Assembly (NCBI GenBank): GCA_031273395.1
Contig: JAISRX010000289.1
Coordinates: 1-32,910, forward strand
DNA: 32,910 nucleotides
Reading direction: 5' to 3'
From: Bacteroidales bacterium
Lineage (GTDB): Bacteria; Bacteroidota; Bacteroidia; Bacteroidales; UBA4181
The position numbers were made by a program, and so were the translations under genes. Shown here piece by piece: positions 14,650 through 22,411 of the stretch. The notes beneath the pieces are model-generated. The model searched no databases. It was not told the origin of the DNA and worked only from the letters and a program-made list of their open reading frames with translations. How positions within the stretch are numbered: the first letter of the stretch is position 1; each line of letters begins with the position of its first letter.

Positions 14650-16748
14650 CAATAAAATCTTGACCGCATGTCCTTGATGGTAGCGGCTTTGTGCAAAGCC
14701 TGCATGGACTCGGACATTACCCGGTTGGCGGAAACGGATGACAGGCGGCTCTTTGCTTCTTCAAGCGCGGTGCTGTCCGCCGCTTCGCCGGAAATCTGTT
14801 TGACGGTCAACAAAAACACGCCGTTTGATCCTTCCACGGGTTGCGAAATGTTGCCCTCGTCCAGCGACGTGGCGGCGGCAATCAGTTGAGGTTCGATGCC
14901 CACTCCCGGTACGGAGAAGGAAGAAAACGTAACAGCTGACGCCGTTTCCACGGGAAGTCCCAGTTTCAGCGCCAGATCGCCGAACGACGACGCATTTTTT
15001 GCTTCTTCCGCAAGGACGGCGATGATTTGTTCGGCTTTCTTTTGCTTGCGTACCGCAGTGTTCACTTCGTTTACCACTTGCTGCAAGGGAGCGATCCCTT
15101 CCTTGCGTATCTCTTTCAGGATGGCTATCACGTATGCGTCGCTCAGCGTGAATACGTCCGACACGTCTCCCTTGTCCGCTTCGTATGCCCATCGCACAAT
15201 TTGCCGTGCGGACGACAACCCCGGTATCTGACGGTCGTTTTCGCCGAGGTAGGAAGCCACGCGCTTGTTCAGGTTTTGCGCGGCGGCTGTTTCGTTAAAC
15301 CGTTCTTCGGTACGGTTTTCCATCGCAAACTTGCTTGCCTGCGTATAGAGTATCTGTTCGGTGCGCGGACTGGGGGTAATATTGTATTGCAGGGTGGCTA
15401 TCTGCACCTTTTTCACTTCTTTTCCGCGTTCGGTTACCTGTATGATGTATATCCCCTGAGAGGTTTCCTGTTTCAGCGTTTCGCCTTTTTTCAGGTCGAA
15501 CCACTGTTCGGCTATTGATCCTGCCGCCATGCCGCTTTCATACACCCAGCCTATGTCGCCGTTATTGGCGCTTACGGAAGGATCGGCAGAATATTTGAGC
15601 GCCAGCGTGGTGAAATCCGCGCCGTTGTCAATGGCGGTCTTGATACTGTCGGCAAGCGCAACGACCTGCTGGGCGGCTGCCTGTGTCTGCTGCCGGGGTA
15701 CAACGACAATTTGCCGTACCTTTATCGAATCGGGACGGTTGTCTATCTTGACCAGCCGCGCAAGTTTCAGCGCTTCGCCTTCCTGATAGGGACCTGTCAT
15801 GGTTCCTTCCCCGGCGTCAAAGAGTTCCGCAGTCTGTACGGGCAGCTGTTCTTTTGTGTAGAATTTGCCGTCGAAGGGAACGTGAGAATTTAGATTGACA
15901 AACTGTTGGGCATTCTCCGCCTGTTCAAATTCGGGTTTGATCTTTTCTATCCACTTGTCTGCCGCCGCTCTGTCCTCTTCCGAAGGAGCAATACCGAAAA
16001 CCACATATTCTATGTCGCGCGAAGGGGTTTGCTCCCATTGCCGCTTGTTTTCCCTGTAATATTTTTTCAGGTCGTTGGCGGTGATTTTGATGGTACTGTC
16101 CGCAACGGAGGCGTATTGCCTGATCAGGTAATCGAAATCTACCTTTTTATTGATTTCCGTATTTTCATTCGCCGCCACAAATGAGGGGATGAATATTCCC
16201 TTGGAAATAAGGGTATGGTATTTTTGCGCATAGCGGTCTTGCAGCATGGCTTCTTCCAGCATGCTCCATTCCTGTGCGGCGTCGGGATTGGAATTTTTGT
16301 TTTTGAGGAAATTGATCAGCGCCGAACGGTCAAATTCTCCCGTTTGGGGATTGGCGAAAGCCGGTATTTGCCGGATCGTCGGGCTGGGATTGGGTCCCTG
16401 CACCATATCGAACAGTTCTTCGGGCGAAACGGTCAGCCCTATTTTTTGATATTCCTGACCGGTAATTTCTTCGCTGAGCAGTTGCTGCCATGCCTGCTCG
16501 CGCAGCATGTCCGTGGTGCGTTCATCCAGACTGCTCTGGCGGGTTCCCTGCCGGTACTGACGGGTGATCTCTTCGATTTTCCGGTCGAACTGCTGGGGGG
16601 ACAATTTTTTCCCGTTGATTTTAACAACGTAGGTGACATTGTTCATTTTCGGCACCCAATCGGTCGGGAGGATGAACAACAGCAAACCGAGGCCGATAAA
16701 AAATATAATCATGCCGCCTCTTCTTCTAATCTTCTCTAATACTGCCAT
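14649..16748 (-). CDS. ppiD: Membrane-anchored peptidylprolyl isomerase (PpiD/SurA-like)
   Basis: The 699-residue protein has a PpiD architecture: a short basic N-terminus, one membrane segment (MIIFFIGLGLLLFILPTDWV, about 13-32), a SurA-like chaperone region (about 35-230), a parvulin-type PPIC rotamase domain (about 335-445, with VRQIVVVPRQQ, LALKYSADPSVSANNGDIGW and QGIYIIQVTERG) and a C-terminal extension. It should face the periplasm and assist folding of exported and outer membrane proteins. The ATG 16748 precedes the expected hydrophobic anchor. It is coupled to miaA downstream. A weak promoter candidate (TATCTTCG at 16800-16793) lies 45 bases upstream. Confidence 0.92.
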   Translation of the reverse strand: MAVLEKIRRRGGMIIFFIGLGLLLFILPTDWVPKMNNVTYVVKINGKKLSPQQFDRKIEEITRQYRQGTRQSSLDERTTDMLREQAWQQLLSEEITGQEYQKIGLTVSPEELFDMVQGPNPSPTIRQIPAFANPQTGEFDRSALINFLKNKNSNPDAAQEWSMLEEAMLQDRYAQKYHTLISKGIFIPSFVAANENTEINKKVDFDYLIRQYASVADSTIKITANDLKKYYRENKRQWEQTPSRDIEYVVFGIAPSEEDRAAADKWIEKIKPEFEQAENAQQFVNLNSHVPFDGKFYTKEQLPVQTAELFDAGEGTMTGPYQEGEALKLARLVKIDNRPDSIKVRQIVVVPRQQTQAAAQQVVALADSIKTAIDNGADFTTLALKYSADPSVSANNGDIGWVYESGMAAGSIAEQWFDLKKGETLKQETSQGIYIIQVTERGKEVKKVQIATLQYNITPSPRTEQILYTQASKFAMENRTEERFNETAAAQNLNKRVASYLGENDRQIPGLSSARQIVRWAYEADKGDVSDVFTLSDAYVIAILKEIRKEGIAPLQQVVNEVNTAVRKQKKAEQIIAVLAEEAKNASSFGDLALKLGLPVETASAVTFSSFSVPGVGIEPQLIAAATSLDEGNISQPVEGSNGVFLLTVKQISGEAADSTALEEAKSRLSSVSANRVMSESMQALHKAATIKDMRSRFY

Positions 16749-16871
16749 AATGAATGGTTATATTTTAATAATATATCAAAAAAATAAAGGCACGAAGATA
16801 TAAAAAATAGCAATACAAATACAAAAAAAGAAATTATAAAGATTTTTTGTATTCTCAGCCGAAGAGCTGCA

Positions 16872-16888
16872 GACCTGACAAACAGGTC
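16872..16888 (-). terminator. Possible terminator of the adenosyltransferase-DUF2795 operon
   Basis: GACCTG and CAGGTC pair around a five-base loop at the stop codon of the downstream DUF2795 gene. On the minus strand a second small hairpin (CAGC TCTTCG GCTG) and an A/T-rich stretch follow. The stem is short, so this is only a candidate. Confidence 0.35.
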
Positions 16889-17108
16889 AGTATTCGTCTT
16901 CGTTGAAAAAGAAATCGTCTTTGCTGGGATAGTCGGGCCAAATATCCTCAATACTTTCGTATATTTCGCCTTCGTCTTCTATTTCCTGCAAATTTTCAAT
17001 TACTTCCAACGGTGCGCCCGACCTTACGGCAAAGTCGATCAATTCATCTTTGGTTGCCGGCCACGGCGCATCTTCCAGTTTCGAAGCCAGTTCTAATGTC
17101 CAATACAT
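16887..17108 (-). CDS. DUF2795 family protein, copy A
   Basis: The 73-residue acidic protein (many Glu and Asp; opening MYWTLELASKLEDAPWPATK, ending in FFFNEDEY) belongs to the small DUF2795 family. In Bacteroidota it is very strongly conserved and usually lies directly after the cob(I)alamin adenosyltransferase gene; its function is unknown. The segment APWPATKDELIDFAVRSGAP resembles a small helical DNA- or protein-binding fold, but no catalytic residues are apparent. This copy has the normal family C-terminus and so is probably the original one. A nearly identical gene lies 444 bases upstream. Confidence 0.85.
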   Translation of the reverse strand: MYWTLELASKLEDAPWPATKDELIDFAVRSGAPLEVIENLQEIEDEGEIYESIEDIWPDYPSKDDFFFNEDEY

Positions 17109-17171
17109 ATCCCAAGTACTTAATTTTTAATAGAATGCTTAAATTTTCGGTTTGCGAATATAAATAAAATA

Positions 17172-17320
17172 TTATTCATCAACAACAGGTATCCATTTTT
17201 TGGCGTCACGTGCATGTCTTTTGTGATTTTTCGCGAGAGTACAAAAAAATAATCCGGCATACGGTTCATGTATTCATACACCGCAAAGGGCGCCTCATAC
17301 TCCTGTCCGAACGCGACAAT
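17172..17320 (-). pseudogene. Duplicated 3' end of the cobalamin adenosyltransferase gene, frameshifted
   Basis: The minus strand here repeats the last 50 or so codons of the adenosyltransferase gene at 17616-18167 (IVAFGQEYEAPFAVYEYMNR and DYFFVLSRKITKDMHVTPK are recognisable). The catalytic N-terminal part is absent. Loss of one base from a run that reads seven A in the intact gene shifts the frame after TPK, so the normal ending KWIPVVDE is replaced by NGYLLLMNN and more. An ATG at 17341 opens a 73-codon frame through it, but nothing suggests it is functional. Confidence 0.85.
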
Positions 17321-17552
17321 CAGTCCAGTATTCTTCTTCATTAATGTTTATGAAAATCTCGTCTTTGCTGGGATAGTCTGGCCAAATATCCTCAATACTT
17401 TCGTATATTTCGCCTTCGTCTTCTATTTCCTGCAAATTTTCAATTACTTCCAACGGTGCGCCCGACCTTTCGGCAAAGTCGATCAATTCATCTTTGGTTG
17501 CCGGCCACGGCGCGTCTTCCAGTTTCAAAGCCAGTTCTAATGTCCAATACAT
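17295..17552 (-). CDS. DUF2795 family protein, copy B with altered C-terminus
   Basis: The 85-residue product is identical to copy A over the first 63 residues except for two substitutions (Ser9 to Leu, Val28 to Glu). After PSKDE the sequence diverges (IFININEEEY), the original stop is lost, and ten extra residues (WTDCRVRTGV) are read from the duplicated adenosyltransferase fragment in another frame. It starts 63 bases after the stop of the intact adenosyltransferase gene, the normal neighbour distance. The conserved part is intact, so it may still work; near identity to copy A points to a recent duplication or ongoing conversion. Confidence 0.8.
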   Translation of the reverse strand: MYWTLELALKLEDAPWPATKDELIDFAERSGAPLEVIENLQEIEDEGEIYESIEDIWPDYPSKDEIFININEEEYWTDCRVRTGV

Positions 17553-17615
17553 ATTCCAAGTGCTTAATTTTTAACAGAATACTTAAATTTTCGGTTTGCG
17601 AATATAAATAAAATA

Positions 17616-18167
17616 TTATTCATCAACAACAGGTATCCATTTTTTTGGCGTCACGTGCATGTCTTTTGTGATTTTTCGCGAAAGTACAAAAAAATAATCC
17701 GACATGCGGTTCATGTATTCATACACCGCAAGGGGCGCCTCATACTCCTGTCCGAGCGCGACAATAGCCCGTTCGGCGCGGCGACACACGGTTCGAGCCA
17801 CGTGACACTGCGAAACGGAGGGATGTCCACCCGGCAGGATAAAACTGCGGGACGGCTCCAGCCTGCTTTCCATCCCGTCAATGGCGCGTTCGACGCGAAG
17901 AACGTCGCCGGAGGTCAGGGCGGGGAGTTTTTTTACCGCATCAGCTTCTGCCGCCAGCACGGACGAAACGACCATCAGCCTGTCCAGCGTCCACAACAGG
18001 AACGCCTTGTCGTCGCCGTCTTCAAGCACATCCATCAGCAAGGCGGTGTGCGCCATGAGTTCGTCCACCGTTCCGTACGCTTCTATGCGCGGATGATTTT
18101 TGAAAACCCGTTTTCCGCCTATCAGGGCTGTTTTCCCCTGATCGCCCGTCTTGGTATATACGCTCAT
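17616..18167 (-). CDS. Cob(I)alamin adenosyltransferase, PduO type
   Basis: The 183-residue protein transfers the 5'-deoxyadenosyl group of ATP to cob(I)alamin, making adenosylcobalamin, the cofactor of methylmalonyl-CoA mutase and other enzymes. The ATP-binding N-terminal motif TKTGDQGKTALIGGKRV (5-21), AYGTVDELMAHTALL (31-45), the conserved ILPGGHPSVSQCHVARTVCR (about 110-129, followed by RAER) and YEYMNRMSDYFFVLSR (about 151-166) identify it as PduO-type and complete. Start ATG 18167 gives the usual N-terminus. The DUF2795 gene follows on the same strand, and the 3' end of this gene is included in the tandem duplication. Confidence 0.95.
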   Translation of the reverse strand: MSVYTKTGDQGKTALIGGKRVFKNHPRIEAYGTVDELMAHTALLMDVLEDGDDKAFLLWTLDRLMVVSSVLAAEADAVKKLPALTSGDVLRVERAIDGMESRLEPSRSFILPGGHPSVSQCHVARTVCRRAERAIVALGQEYEAPLAVYEYMNRMSDYFFVLSRKITKDMHVTPKKWIPVVDE

Positions 18168-18201
18168 TTTACAGTTTTTTTATACTAATTCATCACGCCC
18201 G

Positions 18202-18232
18202 CAATAATAATACCAAAACAGTGGCAGGCAAA
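18202..18232 (-). promoter_or_regulatory. Candidate promoter of the adenosyltransferase operon
   Basis: On the minus strand TTTG (18232-18229), 19 bases, then TATTATTG (18209-18202), one mismatch from TAnnTTTG. It lies 35 bases before the adenosyltransferase ATG. I searched by eye for a cobalamin riboswitch in the same interval and saw none; the region is too short for one. Confidence 0.45.
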
Positions 18233-18338
18233 CAAAAAATATGGATTTTATATGGCAACGTACCGGCAACTGTCGGGAAACTTGCGCCTGCGCTTAAAAA
18301 ATCAAGCCCGTGTTTATCGCAGTTTGTGCGGAATATCG

Positions 18339-18346
18339 TATGTTTG
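18339..18346 (+). promoter_or_regulatory. Candidate -7 box for the YdjM-like gene
   Basis: TATGTTTG fits TAnnTTTG exactly and is 34 bases before the ATG 18380. GTTTGTGCGG occurs twice here (from 18332 and 18342), which could be a small direct-repeat operator or chance. Confidence 0.4.
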
Positions 18347-18379
18347 TGCGGTAATTTTTAATTTCATCACATTTGTTTC

Positions 18380-19192
18380 ATGGATATTCTTACTCACACG
18401 GTATCGGGACTGGCGGCAGGCAGCGTGCTTGCCAACATGACGCCGGCAGATGTGCCGGTTTGCAAAAAATGGAGAATAATGATAGCCGGCGCTGTCGGCG
18501 GCGCGTTTCCGGATATGGACGCCATCAGCCTGTGGAGCCGCTTCGACGCGACGATAGGGCGTTGGTTCGGGCTGGAACACAGCGGAAGCGTGATTTATTC
18601 CGGCAAGTTCTGGTATTCGCATCATGCTTTTTTTCATTCCGTCGTCGCAGCCCTGGCGGTTGGCTGGCTTGCCGTCTGTCTTCCGTCTGTTCTCAGGCGG
18701 ATGACGCGCCGCAAAACTTCCTTCGGGCTGTTTCCGAAAAGCTGCAAGCCGGTATATTTCGGTTTTGTCGCGGGCTGGCTGGCGCATCTGCTGGGCGACT
18801 GCATCACGCCGGCTTCTACCTGGGGAGGGGTGCGCATGTTCTGGCCCCTGCCGGTTTACGTGGGCGGCTGGGGCAACGTATGGTGGTGGAACAATTACGA
18901 TCTCTTTCTTATCATCACCCTGTGTTTCCTGCTGAATTTGGCGTGGATGACGGCAACAGCGCCTTCCGGCAAACGGCGCATCCGTGCCGTGCCGGCGGCA
19001 ATTGCCCTGATCACCTTTCTGTGGCTTGCCGTGCAGGTGAAAAGCAGGCAGACCGACTATGCCTATGAAGGACACGCCACCCGCTACCGGCAGCTGGAAG
19101 AGGCGTCCAAAAAGGAACAGCAACGGATTTTGGGAACAGGAATGTACCGGTGGATGGAAAAACTGGACAACAAGTTGCCGTTTTATTTCTGA
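18380..19192 (+). CDS. YdjM-like membrane-bound metal-dependent hydrolase family protein
   Basis: The 270-residue protein belongs to the YdjM/DUF457 family of inner membrane proteins annotated as metal-dependent hydrolases. Putative metal ligands are in DILTHTVSGL (2-11), GGAFPDMDAIS (about 40-50), WYSHHAFFHS (about 76-85) and HLLGDCITPAST (about 137-148). Membrane segments are visible around 86-102, 125-140, 175-192 and 202-218. In E. coli ydjM is LexA-regulated, but no SOS box is visible here and the substrate is unknown. The gene is alone on its strand, divergent from the adenosyltransferase and convergent with the DUF2723 gene 184 bases away. Confidence 0.8.
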   Translation: MDILTHTVSGLAAGSVLANMTPADVPVCKKWRIMIAGAVGGAFPDMDAISLWSRFDATIGRWFGLEHSGSVIYSGKFWYSHHAFFHSVVAALAVGWLAVCLPSVLRRMTRRKTSFGLFPKSCKPVYFGFVAGWLAHLLGDCITPASTWGGVRMFWPLPVYVGGWGNVWWWNNYDLFLIITLCFLLNLAWMTATAPSGKRRIRAVPAAIALITFLWLAVQVKSRQTDYAYEGHATRYRQLEEASKKEQQRILGTGMYRWMEKLDNKLPFYF

Positions 19193-19376
19193 CGGGCAGC
19201 GCCTGCCGCGAAGTATTTACCTCCGGCGGAATCGTTTCGCCGGCAAGGACGAAAATCAACCAACACTTTGCATGCGGAAAAAGTCTCGGAGCATGCGCAA
19301 AAATAGAGACAGCATGCCTTCGCCGGTAACCGGACAATGCCATGCGCCGGCGGACGATCTGCCGATGAACCGTTCC

Positions 19377-22300
19377 TTATTGCTGCTGTTCCAGTCGCCG
19401 GCGAATATGATCGTTGATGGCGTCCTGTCCGAAAGCTTTGGCTACGCGGGTTATTTCGCCCAGCAACGCTTCATTCGTTTTTGAGGTTTGACTGAGATGC
19501 TCAAAAAAGACCTCCGGCAGCGAGTAAAAATAATGCAGTTCGTCAAGACAATAGTCGGCAAATCCGTAAAGCAGGTCGTTTGCTTTTTCCGTTTGTCCGG
19601 CAAGGTACAGCGCTTCCGCCTGCAAGAGCGAATAATAATCGCAGGGCAACTTTTCGGGAGGGAACAGGGTCAAGGCGCGATGGAGCGTTTCCACAGCCTG
19701 TTCCTGCCTGTCTTCCTCCAGCAACTGCAAGGCAAGCCGGGTGTACAAATGGCGCGCTCGGATGATGTTCAGCGTGCGGATATTCTGGTTGTCGATCCAC
19801 GCGCCGGGTTGCTCGAAACGTCCCCAACGGAACACATTCATCAAGCGGTGGTAGAGCGTGTCGGCGTCGATGCGTCCTGTGGAAAGGACGTCGGCAGCGG
19901 GCGTTTTGACCGGCGTCAACCGGTAGGCTGCTCCTTCCAGTTGCAGGTAATCGTCCAGTCCCACCGTTCCGCCGTGTCTGCACGACGTCCAGTAAACAGG
20001 GCGTTCCCAGTTATTCGCCGCAATGATTTCAAGTACCATCCATTGCTCTTTGGTGAGGAACGACGAGCCGATACGGAAGGGTACCGTTTCCGGGATTTCG
20101 CCGGCAAGTTCGGGTTTTACCGTTCCGTTGTTCAGGACTTTCCGCTTATCGACTTTCAGCGAGAAGTTTTTGGTTTCGCAGTAATCCATAAAGACGCCCG
20201 GTTCGAGAGTGATTCTGCTGCTTGGGTCGTCGCTGCCGATAAAATCCAGCGCCTGTCGCAGGTCGATGGTGTCTTTGGTGCGTTCAATCAGGTATATGAC
20301 GTCGCGCCGTCCCGTGAGGTATTTTTCTTCCGGGATCGCGACGGGCAGCGGCTTCGATTGCCGGACGGCCAGCTTCATCTGGCTGATGTACCAGTCGGCT
20401 CTGAGCAGCATCAGGTTCACCACCCGCACGTCGGTGCGGACGCCTTCCACTTCCTGAAGATACCAGAGAGGAAAGGTGTCGTTGTCGCCGATGGTGAACA
20501 GGATCGCATTCGGAGCGCACGAATTGAGGTAATTGCAGGCAATGTCGCGGGCGGTATGGCTGTCCGACCGGTCGTGGTCGCGGTAGTTTTGCTGCGCCAT
20601 GACGGCAGGAACGGATGCGGACAGCAGGCAGGCAGCCGCGAGGGATACGGCAGCCGGAATTTTCCGTTTCAGCCGGTCGTATATCGCGGCAACGCCCAGC
20701 CCGATCCACACCGCAAAGGCGTAAAACGATCCGGCATACGCATAATCGCGTTCACGCGGTTGCAAAGGCGTTTGGTTGAGGTATATCACAATGGCGACGC
20801 CGGTCATGAAGAAAAGCGTCATCACCACCCAAAAATATTTCACATCGAGCTGCAACTGCCATAACAGTCCGACAATTCCCAGCAGCAGCGGCAGCATGAA
20901 ATATACGTTCCGTCCGGCGTCGTTTTTTCTGTGATCGGGCAATCGTTCCTGCGATCCGATGCGCGGCGCGTCTATAAACGGAATCCCGCTCAGCCAGTTT
21001 CCGTTCAGGATGCTTCCGTCAGCCGGCGTATCGTTCTGCCTTCCGGCAAAATTCCACAAAAAATAGCGTCCGTACATGTGTCCGAGTTGATAGGTGAGAA
21101 AAAATCTGATGTTTTCGGCAAAAGTCGGACTGTAGATCGCCGTTTCCTTTCCCTCATGGTCTTTTACCCTTACGGGACGCCCCTTGACGTTCCCCCAGCT
21201 TTTGTAAACTTCCACATGCGACGGGTCGGCGCTGTACATTCTCGGAAAAAGGGTATTGAAGCGCGGATCGTACTTGGAGCGGATGTTCCGGTGCGTTATC
21301 TCATAACGTCCGTTCAACTGGGTATATATGGGATTGTCTTCCGTTCGACCGGTTTCGGGCGCATTGTAGTACTGCCCGTAAAGCAGCGGGCGGTCGCCGT
21401 ACTGTTCCCTGTTCAGATAAGACATCAGGGCGAAAACATTGTCGGGGCTGTTTTCGTCCATCGGCGGGTTTGCCAGAGACCGTATCACAACGACGCTGTA
21501 CGACGAATATCCGATCAGGATCATCGTGATGCACAACATAACGGTGTGGACAAGGTATTTTTTCCGGAGGAAGGTGTAACGCAATCCGCCGATGACCAGC
21601 GCCACCAGCAATGCGATGTAGCATAAAACGCCGGAGTTGAAGGGCAGTCCGAAGCCGTTGACAAACAGCAGTTCCGCATATCCTGCAAGTTTTACCGTCC
21701 AGGGGATGATCACGTAAAGTATTCCCGCGAGGATGACCGCCGAGCAAAGCAAAGCCAGCAGCACGCCCCTGCGCGTGGGAGTGTGCCTGCGGAAATAATA
21801 TACCAGCACGATTGCCGGGACAGCCAGCAAATTGAGCAGATGCACTCCGATGGACAAGCCCATCAGGTAAGCGATCAATATCAGCCACCGGTTGGCGTAT
21901 GGGGTATCTCCGGCGGCTTCCCATTTGAGAATAGCCCAGAATACAACCGCCGTAAACAGCGACGAGGCTGCATATACTTCCCCTTCTACGGCGGAAAACC
22001 AGAAAGTGTCGGAAAAGGTATAAGCCAGCGCCCCGATAACGCCGCTTGCCGACACGGCGACCATGCAGGGGAGAGTGCAAACGCGCTCTTTGACCAGTAT
22101 CCTCCGCGCAATATGCGTGATGGTGTGGAAGAGGAACAGAATGGTGAAAGCGCTCGCCAGCGCGGAAAAGATGTTCACCATCATGGCTACCTTGTGGGGC
22201 GCGGGCGCAAAAACGGCAAAGATGCGGGTGATCAGCAGAAACAGTGGCGCTCCGGGAGGATGCCCCACTTCCAGTTTGTCGGCTGCCGCGATGAACTCGC

Positions 22301-22409
22301 CGCAGTCCCAGAAACTGACCGTCGGTTCGATGGTGGACAGATAAGTGCAGGCGGCAACGGCAAAACAGCACCAGCCGGTCAGATCATTCCATCGTTTAAA
22401 TTTTCGCAT
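19377..22409 (-). CDS. DUF2723 multi-spanning membrane protein, putative glycosyltransferase (TMEM260-like)
   Basis: From the ATG 22409, two bases after the cdsA stop, the protein has 1010 residues; a longer frame reaching 22694 would run inside cdsA. The DUF2723 domain occupies the first 200 or so residues: TYLSTIEPTVSFWDCGEFIA with the acidic pair of GT-C-type enzymes in the first loop, then KLEVGHPPGAPLFLLITRIF, followed by about ten membrane segments up to residue 600. The C-terminal half (from about 620) is soluble and probably periplasmic, with tetratricopeptide-like helices near the end. The human relative TMEM260 is a protein O-mannosyltransferase, so a role in periplasmic protein O-glycosylation is a reasonable inference, unproven here. 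It is last in the rsfS-ftsH-DUF2007-cdsA operon. Confidence 0.85.
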   Translation of the reverse strand: MRKFKRWNDLTGWCCFAVAACTYLSTIEPTVSFWDCGEFIAAADKLEVGHPPGAPLFLLITRIFAVFAPAPHKVAMMVNIFSALASAFTILFLFHTITHIARRILVKERVCTLPCMVAVSASGVIGALAYTFSDTFWFSAVEGEVYAASSLFTAVVFWAILKWEAAGDTPYANRWLILIAYLMGLSIGVHLLNLLAVPAIVLVYYFRRHTPTRRGVLLALLCSAVILAGILYVIIPWTVKLAGYAELLFVNGFGLPFNSGVLCYIALLVALVIGGLRYTFLRKKYLVHTVMLCITMILIGYSSYSVVVIRSLANPPMDENSPDNVFALMSYLNREQYGDRPLLYGQYYNAPETGRTEDNPIYTQLNGRYEITHRNIRSKYDPRFNTLFPRMYSADPSHVEVYKSWGNVKGRPVRVKDHEGKETAIYSPTFAENIRFFLTYQLGHMYGRYFLWNFAGRQNDTPADGSILNGNWLSGIPFIDAPRIGSQERLPDHRKNDAGRNVYFMLPLLLGIVGLLWQLQLDVKYFWVVMTLFFMTGVAIVIYLNQTPLQPRERDYAYAGSFYAFAVWIGLGVAAIYDRLKRKIPAAVSLAAACLLSASVPAVMAQQNYRDHDRSDSHTARDIACNYLNSCAPNAILFTIGDNDTFPLWYLQEVEGVRTDVRVVNLMLLRADWYISQMKLAVRQSKPLPVAIPEEKYLTGRRDVIYLIERTKDTIDLRQALDFIGSDDPSSRITLEPGVFMDYCETKNFSLKVDKRKVLNNGTVKPELAGEIPETVPFRIGSSFLTKEQWMVLEIIAANNWERPVYWTSCRHGGTVGLDDYLQLEGAAYRLTPVKTPAADVLSTGRIDADTLYHRLMNVFRWGRFEQPGAWIDNQNIRTLNIIRARHLYTRLALQLLEEDRQEQAVETLHRALTLFPPEKLPCDYYSLLQAEALYLAGQTEKANDLLYGFADYCLDELHYFYSLPEVFFEHLSQTSKTNEALLGEITRVAKAFGQDAINDHIRRRLEQQQ

Positions 22410-22411
22410 GA

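Larger units (their letters stand above)
16887..17765 (-). repeat. Tandem duplication, two units of about 440 bp
   Basis: Block A (16887-17320) and block B (17327-17765) are nearly identical and offset by 444-445 bases. Each unit holds the last part of the cobalamin adenosyltransferase gene and the complete DUF2795 gene. Units differ by a few substitutions, a one-base change in a T run (six T at 17196-17201, seven in block B) and a short length change near the DUF2795 3' end. The junction lies between 17320 and 17327. Confidence 0.92.

Noticed and set aside
17190-17205. The one-base change in the T run as a programmed slippage site of the adenosyltransferase
   Set aside because: The intact gene reads normally through its run of seven A; the change affects only the duplicated tail, which has no catalytic part.
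17120-17341. 73-codon frame as a separate small gene
   Set aside because: It is the duplicated and frameshifted tail of the cobalamin adenosyltransferase; listed as a pseudogene instead.
16887-17765. CRISPR-like or toxin-antitoxin array suggested by repeated small genes
   Set aside because: There are just two long units, without spacers, that exactly copy an ordinary gene junction.
18168-18379. Cobalamin riboswitch upstream of the adenosyltransferase
   Set aside because: The interval is only about 210 bases shared by two divergent genes, and I could not find the conserved B12-box or a matching fold.
19488-20864. Open frame of 458 codons on the plus strand
   Set aside because: It is antisense to the DUF2723 gene and shows no motif.
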